A DNA stretch of 20,709 nt, taken from the NCBI GenBank assembly GCA_019648995.1, contig BLXT01007071.1, positions 1,390,610 to 1,411,318 of the forward strand. Direction: 5' to 3'. The notes beneath the pieces were generated by a model that saw only the letters and a program-made list of their open reading frames with translations, ran no database searches and was not told where the DNA came from. This document shows positions 10,660-20,672 of the stretch, piece after piece (the stretch's first letter is position 1; the number at the start of each line of letters is the position of its first letter). A program made the translations under genes and the position numbers. The DNA comes from Plakobranchus ocellatus. Lineage: Eukaryota; Mollusca; Gastropoda; Plakobranchidae.

Positions 10660-11375
10660 CTTTAATTGTAGATTTTAGATGATGCAGTTTTAGTGGCAGA
10701 ATCTGGTGAACAACTTCAAAAACTTTTTAGATGCTGTTGCGTTATAGAGCTAAAGAATGGGCTTGTCTTTGAATGTAAAACAAAAATAAGAAAAGGAATG
10801 CTTGGTCATCTCAAAGAAATCCTCAAACCCCAAATGCAGTCTTATTAGCAAAGGAGAAAAAGTCAAACAAAACACAAAATTCAAATATCTTGGCTACCTC
10901 ATGACATCATAATCTTCATATGGTAGATACATAAGTCCAACACGAAAAAGAATAGCCATTGCTGAAGATGCATTCCAAAAGATGAAACCAATACTGATAA
11001 AGAGAAACATAAATGTGAGTACTGAAAATATGTATGATCAGTACTATATTAGTTTTAATAGTTACATGTAATTATGAAAATGAGTGTTGGACAATAAAGA
11101 ATGAAACAGAAAACCGGAAGCATTAGAGATGTGGTTCATTAGAAGAGGGATGAGGATATCATGGATGGAAAAAAGTGTAATGAATCAGTATTGAAAGAAC
11201 CTAACCTCACTCAACCATTAATAAAATCATAAGTTGGAGGCAATCACAATTTCTAGGATACATTTGTCGATGGAAGAGTTTAGAACATTTAATTATCACT
11301 GGAAAGATAAATTAGAAGGCAAATGCAGTAAAGGTAGACGGAGAACAACTTTTATTGAAAGTCTCCTTAACTGAT
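10660..11375 (+). pseudogene. decayed non-LTR retrotransposon (RTE-like LINE) reverse-transcriptase relic
   Basis: Conceptual translation on the + strand, across several frameshifts and stops, gives pieces typical of the C-terminal half of a LINE reverse transcriptase. From about 10671 it reads ILDDAVLVAES, matching motif C (usually YADDTVLIAES), then a GLVFECKTK segment like GLxINxxKTK. Further on are KFKYLG-type remnants, RKRIAIAEDAFQKMKP, an ENECWTI segment (usual YGCECWT) and a region like FLGYICRWKSLEHLIITGK followed by a GRRRTT-like remnant. Element 5' parts (endonuclease, RT motifs A and B) are absent, consistent with 5' truncation. It is dead. The clade is inferred from memory of the family; a CR1-type or other LINE is possible. 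Confidence 0.75.
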
Positions 11376-11750
11376 GGGTAATAGCTGGTAATAGTATATA
11401 CATATATGTATATTATATTTTAATGAGGTTAACTAAGATTTAAGAACAGATTTAGATGAAGGAACATGATCGCCAATGTCTCTTCCAAATGGTGCACGTA
11501 TGGGCAATAGCTTGTATGGTAGCAACAACAGCCTTATAATAAGGTTAACTGAGAACAGGTTTAGGTGAAGGAACTTGGTCGTCAATGTCTGTTCCAGACA
11601 GCGCAATCATAGGAAATAGCTGGACAATGTAATACCAATACATGTACATGTAGTAGTATCAACAGCCTCATATGATTACATTGTAACTGGAAACATGTTT
11701 GAGTGGAGGAACACAATTGCTAATGTCTGTTCCTGACAGGCCATCTAAAG
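11375..11750 (+). repeat. three diverged tandem copies of the LINE 3' coding end
   Basis: Three units start at about 11375, 11501 and 11611 with (T/A)GG-N-AATAGCT. Each carries a GGTTAACT-like segment and a 26-bp block beginning GGAAC and ending TTCC (11461-11486, 11570-11595, 11708-11733) around a shared CAATGTCT or TAATGTCT core. Units are about 126, 110 and 140 bases. Read as protein, units 1 and 2 give RLT(K/E)-type and N(M/L)(I/V)(A/V)NV-type remnants typical of the extreme C-terminus of the preceding LINE ORF. The array ends in AAAGAAGAAGAAA (11746-11758), like an RTE-type simple-repeat tail. Confidence 0.7.
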
Positions 11751-11759
11751 AAGAAGAAA

Positions 11760-12784
11760 TTTCTAGAAAATTCGGACCATTCAAGTTTTAAATTTTTCCA
11801 AAATGTACTTCTGTAATTCTATGATCAATTTTCATGAAATGTACCAATTCATCTGAATATCAAAGCTAAAGCCTATAAGTATATGATTGAGAATAATTTG
11901 CGAATAGATTTTGGGGATAGCTTTTCTTTTTTTTCAATTTCAGTATTTACTAAATACAATTTAACTTTTTTTTTTCCAATTCAAGTACATATATTGCATT
12001 AAGAAGTCTGATCATTATAGATAAACATTATTTATGTTTTATCAAATATCATTTGAGTTGAACTTTATTCTTTCCAAGTTTGAGAATTTTTTTTTTAAGT
12101 TGAGTGCCAAGATACATTTTGAAATAAGCACTAGAAAATAGACCAAGGTTCTAGAGTTACCATAACGAACATGACTCAAAAATTTGTTATAATTTTTATT
12201 TAACTTTGCCATGTTGTACCCTATGGTAAATTATAAAAATGTACGGTATTGAAAAACTCCCTCAACAAAATCCTGACAGCAGGGGTCATTTGATCAGAGT
12301 TTACACACATTTTCTAATGCAGTAACACAGTAAAAATGGTTAAAATATGTATCTTACTACTAGCAGAGAGTCAAACCTTTATCATTATTTATGAAGATCT
12401 TTTTTATGCAATTAAAGCGTCGTAATTTTTTATTTTAAATGTATCACTTCAAAGTTTAGCTTTCTGTTAAACAACTATGCTTAAAAATCAAATTTTATTC
12501 CATCTTTAATTCTATTTAAGACAAAACACTAGAAAGTAAGTTATACCCGAACATAATAATTATTGCAAGGTATAAAAATCATGCTGAAAAATATGATTAA
12601 ATTGTTTCCACTCTCTTATGAATCTTTTATCCAAGACAACTGTTTCGAGCAGAGAGAAAGGCAGAACTGAGAAAGAAATAGCAAGAGAGAGATAGATATT
12701 GTCTGCGCGCGAGTGTTTGTGTTAAAAAGAAACAGTGATATATATATCCATTCTCCGTCTCCCCATCCTTTTTGTCTATACGCC

Positions 12785-12822
<38 letters not shown>

Positions 12823-13300
12823 GCAGGCACGAAATGTTATCATCGTATTATGATTTAAAAGCAAAAAAGAAAAATAGAAAATATCACAGACGAGCCTAGT
12901 CAAATCTTGTGAAAACGCCGGGTGCATGATACTAATAAAAACATTCCACGATGCTTTGCCACAAAGTGTAACATTCAAATTTTTATAATTTTAGTCTGGA
13001 TTGGTTTGATAGAATACAGATAATATGACACGACCACGAAATTATTTGTGGCTGTTTCATATTTGCGTTTTATCGATTCTCTTCGTATCCCTGAGGATCC
13101 TTCATTTTTTCTAAACTTGTTCTCGAGTGCGGTGATTCATGCCGTATACATGCATCTTAATGCTCCTTTTTTCGATTATTAGTACATCTTTCTTTGATAA
13201 ACAATCCCCTTAAAATTAGTGTGGATATAAAATATTAATTTTCTAGGCCCATACTACTAAACCCTCTTGTGCATAGATCTAGAGTCTCTAATCCTTCACA
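11760..13300. other. intergenic AT-rich sequence
   Basis: No gene or RNA recognised. It has numerous A/T runs and a TAA microsatellite. Short open frames on the minus strand at 12627-12978 are created by that microsatellite. Confidence 0.75.
12785..12823. repeat. (TAA)n trinucleotide microsatellite
   Basis: About twelve uninterrupted AAT/TAA units. On the minus strand they translate to poly-Tyr or poly-Leu, which explains spurious open frames there. Confidence 0.95.
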
Positions 13301-13310
13301 GCACTAGCAG

Positions 13311-13413
13311 CCAATCGCCACTCGGCGAACCTCGCTAACCCCGTGACGTCATGAAAGTAAAAACCGAGAGAGGAAAACACGAAAGAAAAAGAAGAAAAAA
13401 AAAACCAAGATGG
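13311..13413 (+). promoter_or_regulatory. TATA-less core promoter: CCAAT box, CRE and YY1-like site
   Basis: CCAAT at 13311-13315 (NF-Y type), the perfect CRE palindrome TGACGTCA at 13344-13351, and AAGATGGC at about 13408-13415, resembling the YY1 site often found at or just after start sites. Local base composition is richer in G+C and CpG than the surroundings, and there is no TATA box. Downstream lies a GTGAGT donor, so the inferred direction is +. Transcription factor occupancy is inferred from motifs only. Confidence 0.55.
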
Positions 13414-13457
13414 CTCACTGAGTGGCTGCACTGCCGAGCGACTGTTGTGTTTCAGCT
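13400..13457 (+). other. probable non-coding first exon of the LRR gene, with tiny uORF
   Basis: A consensus donor GTGAGT lies at 13458-13463, right after the promoter motifs. The first downstream start codon with coding character is at 15539, so this would be a 5' UTR exon spliced to an acceptor near 15508 (or 15481). It contains ATGGCTCACTGA (13410-13421), a four-codon upstream ORF (Met-Ala-His-stop) overlapping the YY1-like site. The transcription start is not determined. Confidence 0.4.
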
Positions 13458-15508
13458 GTGAGTCGCTCAGATCGATTTCTTTTACTGGATTAAAGTAGCA
13501 GCGAACATCGAATGTTACGTTATGTAGTTGGCTGAATCCATCAGAACATATCTTTTGTTAGTTCTACTAGAAAAATCAGCGAAAGGATTCTTGTTTCTCT
13601 CAGGAGTACGATAGCTAAGGTGTTGATTGTGTGGGTTTCTCTCGCCAGTCACCGTTTCTGGAGTAAACAACCCTCGCTAAAACCAGAAATTTTGGTTCTT
13701 ACACTTACAGGCATTCAGCCCTCGCCCTAATTGGATCTGAAACTAGTAATCATGCATAGACGTAAAATTCTATAGTCCAATCCAATATAAATTTCAAGGC
13801 TAGTTAGATTCTAGATTTAGTCTACTAATGTAGACACTAATCTACCAGATTCTAGGACAAAATTCTTGTCTTTATCATTTAGATCTAGATCTTGCTTTTA
13901 AAATTTGTAAGTCTAGATTTTTGTGGTAATACTTAAGATTTTATTTTAATTTAAACAACAAAAATAGACAATTGTAGTAGATGCTATGATGCTGTATCAT
14001 AGTATTTTCGACTATAGATCAAGAATAGTGTAAGAATTGTGCATCTGCAATTTTTATTTTTATTTACACATCAGTTCTCCTTTTTAGCCAATTTATTGAA
14101 TGATTGTATGCAGGTCGCAACTTTCAATCCCGTAAAATTGGCCCATAGAGTCTACATTCATTTACTTTTGGTAAATTTTTAATGTTCAGTGATATAAAAT
14201 GCACATGATCAAGGTCTACTCTTCCCTTTCTTCTTTTTGCCAAATATTAGTCGTCCCATTTTATTGCCTTTTTTCAATAATACGAGCTTGACATAGACAC
14301 TTAGTCTAAACTTCATAGAAATTTTTCTTTCAAAATTTAATTTTAATTTTAATCGTTTTTCTCTCTAGTTGATTCACTATTTTTAAAAAAATGTATATGT
14401 CTAGTTATATTTTTAAAAAAGTATATATATATAATCCAGGAAATTAGTTTTTAAATGTATGTATTTAAGAATATAGAGTTATAACTTTAATGTATTGATT
14501 TTGATGTAGATTTTTGTAACCTAGAATTAGAGCCTGATCATCTCAAATAATGAACTTTCAATAAATTAGAGATGAAATGCTCCTAAAGATTAAAAGAAAA
14601 AGAATTCTAAGGCGAATAAATTTTTTGTAAATTTTAAAAGAGAAATTGCCTTCATTCTTCATTTCATTAAATTAATATTAAGGTATTGTTTTTTGTGGGT
14701 CATCAGAAATCTTTCTAAGAATTAATTTAGGTCTAAGACACTAAAGTTAAATAAATGATCTTAAAAAATAAAATTGATTTCTTATAAGTAATATGACCTT
14801 TTGTGTTTTAAGTTGAATTGGGTATTGAAAGTTTATTTTTAAAATCAATATTGAGCAAATACAAGGCTAAAAGCACCATATGATGTCTTACAGAAAGGAA
14901 AAAAAAAATTGAGAGATATAATGAAACAAATGAAACAAAAGCACACTATAAAAAGAGGTATCAAATCACTAGCTGTGTCATTACACCTCACAAAGTGATA
15001 GCTTTTACAGTAAGATTTTTAGTAAAAGCAGTAACATAGAAAATGGACTCAACAACTTTTATTTTATAACAAAAAGTTTTTTTTTAAAAAACCAAAAAAC
15101 TCCCTATAATCTTTTTAATTGTGGAAATGTCCCCTTTATGTGGAGAATCTTCAGTTTTACAAGGTACTTGATTTTTGGATATGTCATTTTCTTAGAATGA
15201 AAAATAAGCAGAGAAAGTAAGGATGGATCTCATGTAAAGGGCCTCCAAAGGATAGTATCTTGTTTTGCATAGAAACTCATCATTGAATCTGGAAAAAATA
15301 GTTGTTGCTTGTGCAACATTCACACAATATGAAAGACACATTTGAATTGGATTGGTTACAAAAAGATAACTGAAATTCTGCAAACAAAAATCTGCAATGT
15401 GATTGTGATTAATTATGTGCATTACAAGAGACCATTTAGCAATGTGATCTTTTGATGACTGTGTTGATGGGTTGCCATCAGCATTTTATTGCTGTTTCCC
15501 TGAAGTAG
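13458..15508 (+). other. inferred first intron of the LRR gene
   Basis: AT-rich sequence between the inferred 5' UTR exon and the start-codon exon. It contains a patch rich in CTAGA words (13795-13925, including the palindrome AGATCTAGATCT at 13881-13892). No coding exon is recognised. Confidence 0.4.
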
Positions 15509-15762
15509 CAAGTTGGCCTTTGGCATGCTGTATTTGTCATGGCCACCCAAGGCTTCAGGATACTCTTCAAGCATGTTACGGCTGTTCTTGTCTGGATTTC
15601 ACTTCTGGCCCTCTGCGAGGCATGCGTCAGCCCTCCTAGCTGCCAGTGTGACATGATTGGTCCAGCAAAGCGGCCACGTGGACGCAAAGTGAACTGCTCA
15701 AAACAACCAAACCCATTCAAAACCTTAACAGGGATTACCTTTCCTCCAGATTCTGTTACTTT
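15509..15762 (+). CDS. LRR gene exon 2: signal peptide and LRR N-terminal cap
   Basis: Probable acceptor is tgtttccctgaagtag ending at 15508 (alternative at 15481). The donor GTGAGT starts at 15763 and the exon ends two bases into a leucine codon (TT|G). The coding part begins at 15539; upstream bases would be 5' UTR. Confidence 0.75.
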
Positions 15763-16375
15763 GTGAGTATAGCTGAGCGTGAAATGATAAATAAATGGTA
15801 TGCAATCAAAATAAAAATGCAATGAAATATTTTGTTTTGATCATCATCACTGTTTTATATTTCTAACTTTGCTTTTATCATGGGAATAGTGGCTCTAAAT
15901 TAAAGTCTTAATTTATAAATTAGAAAAAAATATAATAGAATATTATCATTTTTATAGGAAGACATTACAATTTTAAAATGTTGTTTTAAAATCTTTTTGT
16001 GTGAATAAAAATTTCACCGCAATTTTTATACATGAACTCTTAAAATCTTTGTCTCATTTAACTTGAATGGGATTTGAAATGTTAACTTAATATTTCCATC
16101 AGATCATAATATTATATAATAGCAATAATCAGGCCCTGGAGAGCTGTCCAGCACTTTAAAAAATTGAAGTCATATTTTTTAAAATAAAATTTAACCAGGT
16201 TCGTAATAGTTATCATAGTTATGATGTTTGAGGTACATTTTAACTTATAAATAGTTCCTGTCCTATTTATGACATTTTAATGCAAGAATGCGTTTGATTT
16301 CAGGGATTTATCCTTTAACAAGCTGGTCCAGCTGAAGCAGCGATCTTTTATTCAACTATCAAAGCTGAAGAAATT
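15539..16375 (+). CDS. secreted or membrane leucine-rich-repeat protein, N-terminal exons (partial; adhesion GPCR A-like candidate)
   Basis: Joined exons are 15539-15762 and 16304-16375. The start ATG is the first in frame after a stop at 15506-15508, with G at -3 and +4. Residues 1-28 look like a signal peptide: basic start, hydrophobic TAVLVWISLLAL, cleavage near CEA. Then comes an LRR N-cap with cysteines at 29, 35, 37 and 53 (Cx5CxCx15C). The first repeat spans the splice junction: VTLDLSFNKLVQL, then SFIQLSKLKKL, fitting LxLxxNxLxxL plus FxxLxxLxxL. Exon 3 is 72 nt and symmetric in phase 2, the classic one-repeat-per-exon design of LRR receptors. The basic RGRKVNCS cap and the following FPPDSVTLDLS resemble ADGRA2/ADGRA3 (GPR124/125). 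Peroxidasin, LRIG or LGR proteins are alternatives. The remainder lies beyond the window. Confidence 0.85.
16304..16375 (+). CDS. LRR gene exon 3: one 24-residue leucine-rich repeat
   Basis: The acceptor gatttcag ends at 16303 and the donor GTAAGT starts at 16376. The 72-nt exon completes the split leucine codon, encodes DLSFNKLVQLKQRSF and QLSKLKKL, and again leaves TT of a leucine codon. It is therefore symmetric and would join in frame to any further phase-2 repeat exon. Confidence 0.85.
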
Positions 16376-17204
16376 GTAAGTCTGAAATTTTGAGACTGGG
16401 TGTTTCTGGTATAACTGCCTTTTTTCCAATCACAAAATAATAATAATAATGAAAAGAATAATTTTAAAACAAAACTATAAAAATAAATAAAGTTACCTAG
16501 AGTAAAAGAACTATCCTGATTTAAGATATTAATCAATCACATGCCTACAATATGTTTAAATCAAAGACTACTGATTTAAATAAAATTTTTATATCCATGA
16601 CCATGAAATTTGTCCAAATGAGTCATGGTAAATATCAGATTACAGTTTTCTTTTCCCTTAATTCTTTAAAAGTGCATTACTGGCCTTCCTGGTGATGAAA
16701 ACAGCCTGAGTTCAGGGTGTTTATTCTGTGCAAAAGTTATTATGGATTTAATTTTTTTACTTGAATCTGAAGAAGCACTTCAATCAAAGATAACTTAAAT
16801 GCATCTCTTTTATATGAGTGTTAAATTGTTTGTAACCTCCTTATCCTGAGGATTTCGTCTCAAATTTTGTGATACATAATTGTGTTTTCATTGCATTTTA
16901 GTGAACGAGTTTTACTTTTTGTGAGTTGTTGTAATCTGCTGTTACTGCAAATAGAGTTGAATTTTTAAATTTGGCTTTGTAAATATTGGTCTTGTTCTGT
17001 TAAATACCCAACCAGACTTTCCAGTTCCCTTTGAAAAGCTATGGTGTTAGCCTTGTGATCTCTTTTCTTGTATCCCTTGAAACGAGCCTGATTGAGTCAG
17101 GCATTTCAAATAACCCAGAAAAGCATTGAATATTTTACTTTTTCATAAGCTTGCTAAAAACAAAATAAACAAGCAACAACAAAAAATTAGTAAAAAATAC
17201 ATGA

Positions 17205-17485
17205 TGAGCGGTGACCTATCTGGTAGGGCAATTCGCTACCAGTGAGATGTCCTAGGTTCGAATTCCAGGTCCGGCCAAGACAATCTCGCATTGCTAGCAA
17301 TGCTACCCCGAGTCCACTCAGCACAAAATCAGCAGTGAAGTCCCTTAAGACCCAGCGAGAGTAAAAGTGGCGAAGAAAGCAATGACTGCCTCAGAATGCC
17401 CGTGCCAAGAACAATATTAGGACCCTGCTCTCGGTTTCCGACTCTCAGACCAAGCATGGGACTCACTTCTTTTTTTTTTTTAACC
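17205..17485 (+). mobile_element. second tRNA-derived SINE-like element (approximate limits)
   Basis: A tRNA-like head contains GACCTATCTGGTAGGGC (A-box-like) and GGTTCGAATTCC (17255-17266, one base longer than the B-box consensus). A GTCCGGCCA-like 3' end follows, then a unique body with a 16-bp perfect palindrome at 17288-17303. It ends near a T-run and AACCCC. Head and body differ from the element at 590-860, so it belongs to a different family or subfamily. Clear target duplications were not found. Confidence 0.6.
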
Positions 17486-17689
17486 CCATTGAGAATTTTC
17501 TTTTTAGCTAAGCAAAATTGTTGTCGGGCCTTGATGCATACTTATTTTCCAATACATAGATTTAAAAGAAAAATGCAATTTTCCGAGCTTTCTTGCTTTA
17601 TGGGCACTTAGAGAAAGAAAAACCTAACCAGAAACAAGGCGACCAGGACCACTGTTAGATCTCACTTGCTTTCCATTATTAGGTTCGCA

Positions 17690-17930
17690 TGAGTGAGCAA
17701 CGTCAATAGGCAAAGATGCCATTGTGACAAGTACCTTCTCTAGTTTCACAGCGGGCCCTTTTCAAGTGTGGGGTAAAAGAAAGCCTGTTTGTTCGCGCTT
17801 TTTGTCCTCTCTTTGTGGCGGGGCTTTAGCACTCCCCCAAGGTTTGTTCTCAGCCGTGCTACCTTTGCTCGAGGCTGCCTGTGCTACTCTGTTTCCTATG
17901 CTATATAGGCCCATCGGCCTATCATGATAA
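17690..17930. other. GC-richer patch, origin unknown
   Basis: Visibly less AT-rich than its surroundings, with an open frame on the + strand (17724-17927) whose product resembles nothing I know. It ends with GGCCCATCGGCC and TATAGG words. It could be the continuation of the upstream retroposon or an unrelated old insertion. Confidence 0.35.
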
Positions 17931-20309
17931 ACGTACTGATACCTAGAGCTAGAGATTTGTTAATCGCTAAGTTCTTAACATGAAGAAACTAAATTTCAGA
18001 TTTTATGGTTTGATTGGTCGAGTAACAGAGACAAAAACATTTTATATTATGGACGGCCTCAATGTCAGTTTGATACTGATGACAGAGGCGATAAAACCTC
18101 CGTGCGACGAAGAGAAAATACCATGAATTTATCAACGTTATTAATGCACTGTGTGTTTGTCTTTTATAAATATTATTTTCCACACATTTTCTGTTTTGTG
18201 GCCATTTTGAAACATTTTTCCTTCAAAACGATGCCAAAAAAAAAAAAAAAAAAACTATTTTTTTTCTCCCCGAACAACAAATGTTAGTAGTTTGAAGTCA
18301 GGATATTTTGTGCATTAGTATAACCCTGATGAAAAAAAAAAAGAACGAAAATAGGCTTTGCAGAGCAACAGAATATTTACACGTTCGCTTAAATCTGATA
18401 AAAAATGTATGAAAGAGAAAATTAATCTGGCTGTTTGCGCCCCCTCCTTTGTGTGTCCAACGCCCAACAATGAACGATCTAAATGTAGCTGTTTTCTACA
18501 ATTCATAATCACAGCCTCTTTCTTCCATCCTCGTTTCTTCAGTTTACTCTTGGCTTTCTCCCTTCATGTGTATTCAAAATGTAACTTTCTTTTATCACGT
18601 CCGTCGTCCCGGCGTGTCACATAAGTATTATTCCCAATTGCCACGGTAAATAGACTTAAAGTTTGTTTTTTTTAACATTTCAATATAATCTTTTTCTCGA
18701 ACACTTCATTTCTACTAGTCTTATTCTAGTGCCTCATACTTGGTTAGCGATGTTCATTATTTGCATTTAAGATACAACTATAGAAGTTTTCAATTTTTTG
18801 CGAAAACAATAAAGTTTTAGAAAAATTGTTAGGTTTCTGGCATTATCTGTATTTTCACATGAAAGGATGCAAGGCCCAGATACATATTGTAGAAATTCGG
18901 CATTCAAAGCTAAACAAAAGAAATGCAAAGAAAAAAAAAACTATTTTTACGTTTTCAATCATTAAACTTGCCCTCTATTCTTGAACATGTACTATATAGA
19001 ATATATATATTGTTACGGGCCCCAGATTGATTCTTATAATGCTCCCGAATAGAAACATATTCTTTCTCATTTGAAAACAAGAGTAAAGAATGTATTTTCA
19101 CTTCAACGATAGATTTAGTGAGTCATCTTTGCTCCAGTATCCACACGTAAAAATTAAGGTCTAACATTCGGTCAAGATAATTTTCGAAGCCAGATGATTT
19201 TGTTGATATATATTATTTTGTAGTGTGTGATATATTGTTAACCCCTTATTCCGTTTCAATTCATGAAAAAATTCCGGTCTACTAACTAATCGGAAACCAA
19301 ATGGTTTTAGAATTTTTACAAGAGGAAAACGTTAAAGGATATTGGCGTACCAGAAAGATCGGGGAAGATTAGTATTGGGTATCGGAGGGCACGTCTTGCC
19401 CTGTACTGGTTTGTGTTGTACTCGGCGAAGGAACATGATATTCAATCTAGCCTTTGCTTTCTTTTACATTCCAACATCGTGCTAGGCCTATCGTAGTTTA
19501 GCCATCCTGCGCTTCCCATCCACTAAGTGAAAAAACAGTGAAGCTGCATCAAGCTGGCCTAGCTGAACACAACTCTGAACCCACACTTTTCTACGGTGCT
19601 GCTTATTCCTTTTAAAATACGAGTAAGCTTAGGGTTAGACGCCAGGTAGACGAGATTTTCCTTAAGACTTTCTGGATAATAGAGCCTGAAGAGAAAAATG
19701 GGATGGAAATGAAAGTGTGCTCAGGTGGGAGATTTGAAGAAATGTGCTGTTCTTGATTCACATTAGACCTGAATCTACCACACTGACTTGATCAGAAGAG
19801 GAAAAAAAAAAAAACCCGCAGTAGCTGGTACTTCTTTTCACGAAGTGAGAAAATGCTGCATATCTGCTTCCTGTTGTTTTAATTCGACAATATTGTAGCT
19901 CCAGTCACCATTTCTTGCATCAATTTCTGTAGTTTAAGTACATTTGAATTTGTAACACAAGCTCAAAATTTTACTCACCCTTTCGCTATCTCTTCGGCAG
20001 CCTTTTTCCCAACTTCTTTTCAATGCCATTCACGGGACGACAATTTCAAATTCTTTTAATTTATGTGTGCTTTTAACCTATCAATACTTTTTTTTTTTCG
20101 TCTTGAAAGGCAACAAACATTGGTTTACTCTGTGTGTCAAATTACCTCAACTGTACAGCGAGTATTCATCCGGAAACAATAAATGTAAAGTAAATCGATT
20201 TTTTTCATGTCACATGCACCACTGTATTCTCAGATTTTTAAAATATAGTCACGCTTGAACTAAGCAGCAAACGACATTGCCCACCAGCTATCCTTCTGCA
20301 TCTAAAATT

Positions 20310-20368
20310 GTTTCCTCCTCCTTCTCTTCTTCTTCCAATCTCTCTCCCTCCCCACACACACACACACA
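20310..20368. repeat. pyrimidine tract plus (CA)n microsatellite
   Basis: A C/T-only run of CTC, TTC and TCTC words (broken by CCAA) leads into about eight CA units at 20353-20368, then a T-run. Low-complexity sequence in an inferred intron. Confidence 0.85.
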
Positions 20369-20672
20369 TTTTTTTATTCTTAAATTTGCGGTAGTTTTGA
20401 ATGTAGGCAATTAAGTGTATAGGCCTACAAAGTTGTACACATACATTTCGGTTTTATTCCAGTCATCTTCAAATAAGAAGTCGGTAGAAATGTTCTCGAT
20501 TTTTAAGGGAGATATTAATAGACTAAGGGTAAAAAAAGCTAGAGATTTAGGGGCGGAGGGATAGTTTTAGGCCCTATGGTGCGCTCATCTTCAGAAATTA
20601 GATTAAAAAAAAAAAAACAATATTCCAGACCTTCAACAACATTTAAACGTTTACATTAGGCTTGTTTAAATC

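Noticed and set aside
12627-12978. Two minus-strand open frames with poly-Tyr or poly-Leu
   Set aside because: They are by-products of the TAA microsatellite, without other coding features.
15478-15822. Minus-strand open frame of 114 codons
   Set aside because: It is antisense to the signal-peptide/LRR-cap exon, whose splice sites and motifs support the + strand.
17205-17275. Functional tRNA gene
   Set aside because: The anticodon arm pairs poorly and the B box has an extra base; no closing acceptor stem is seen.
17396-17611. Plus-strand open frame in the second SINE-like element
   Set aside because: It spans the repeat and its T-run; no domain or splice context.
18102-18624. Overlapping short open frames on both strands
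   Set aside because: Their ends are set by A- and T-runs; no motif, signal peptide or splice context supports a gene.
19011-19030. Possible LTR start (TGTTACGGGCCCC)
   Set aside because: The words resemble some Gypsy LTR starts, but no matching CA end, target duplication or second copy was found.
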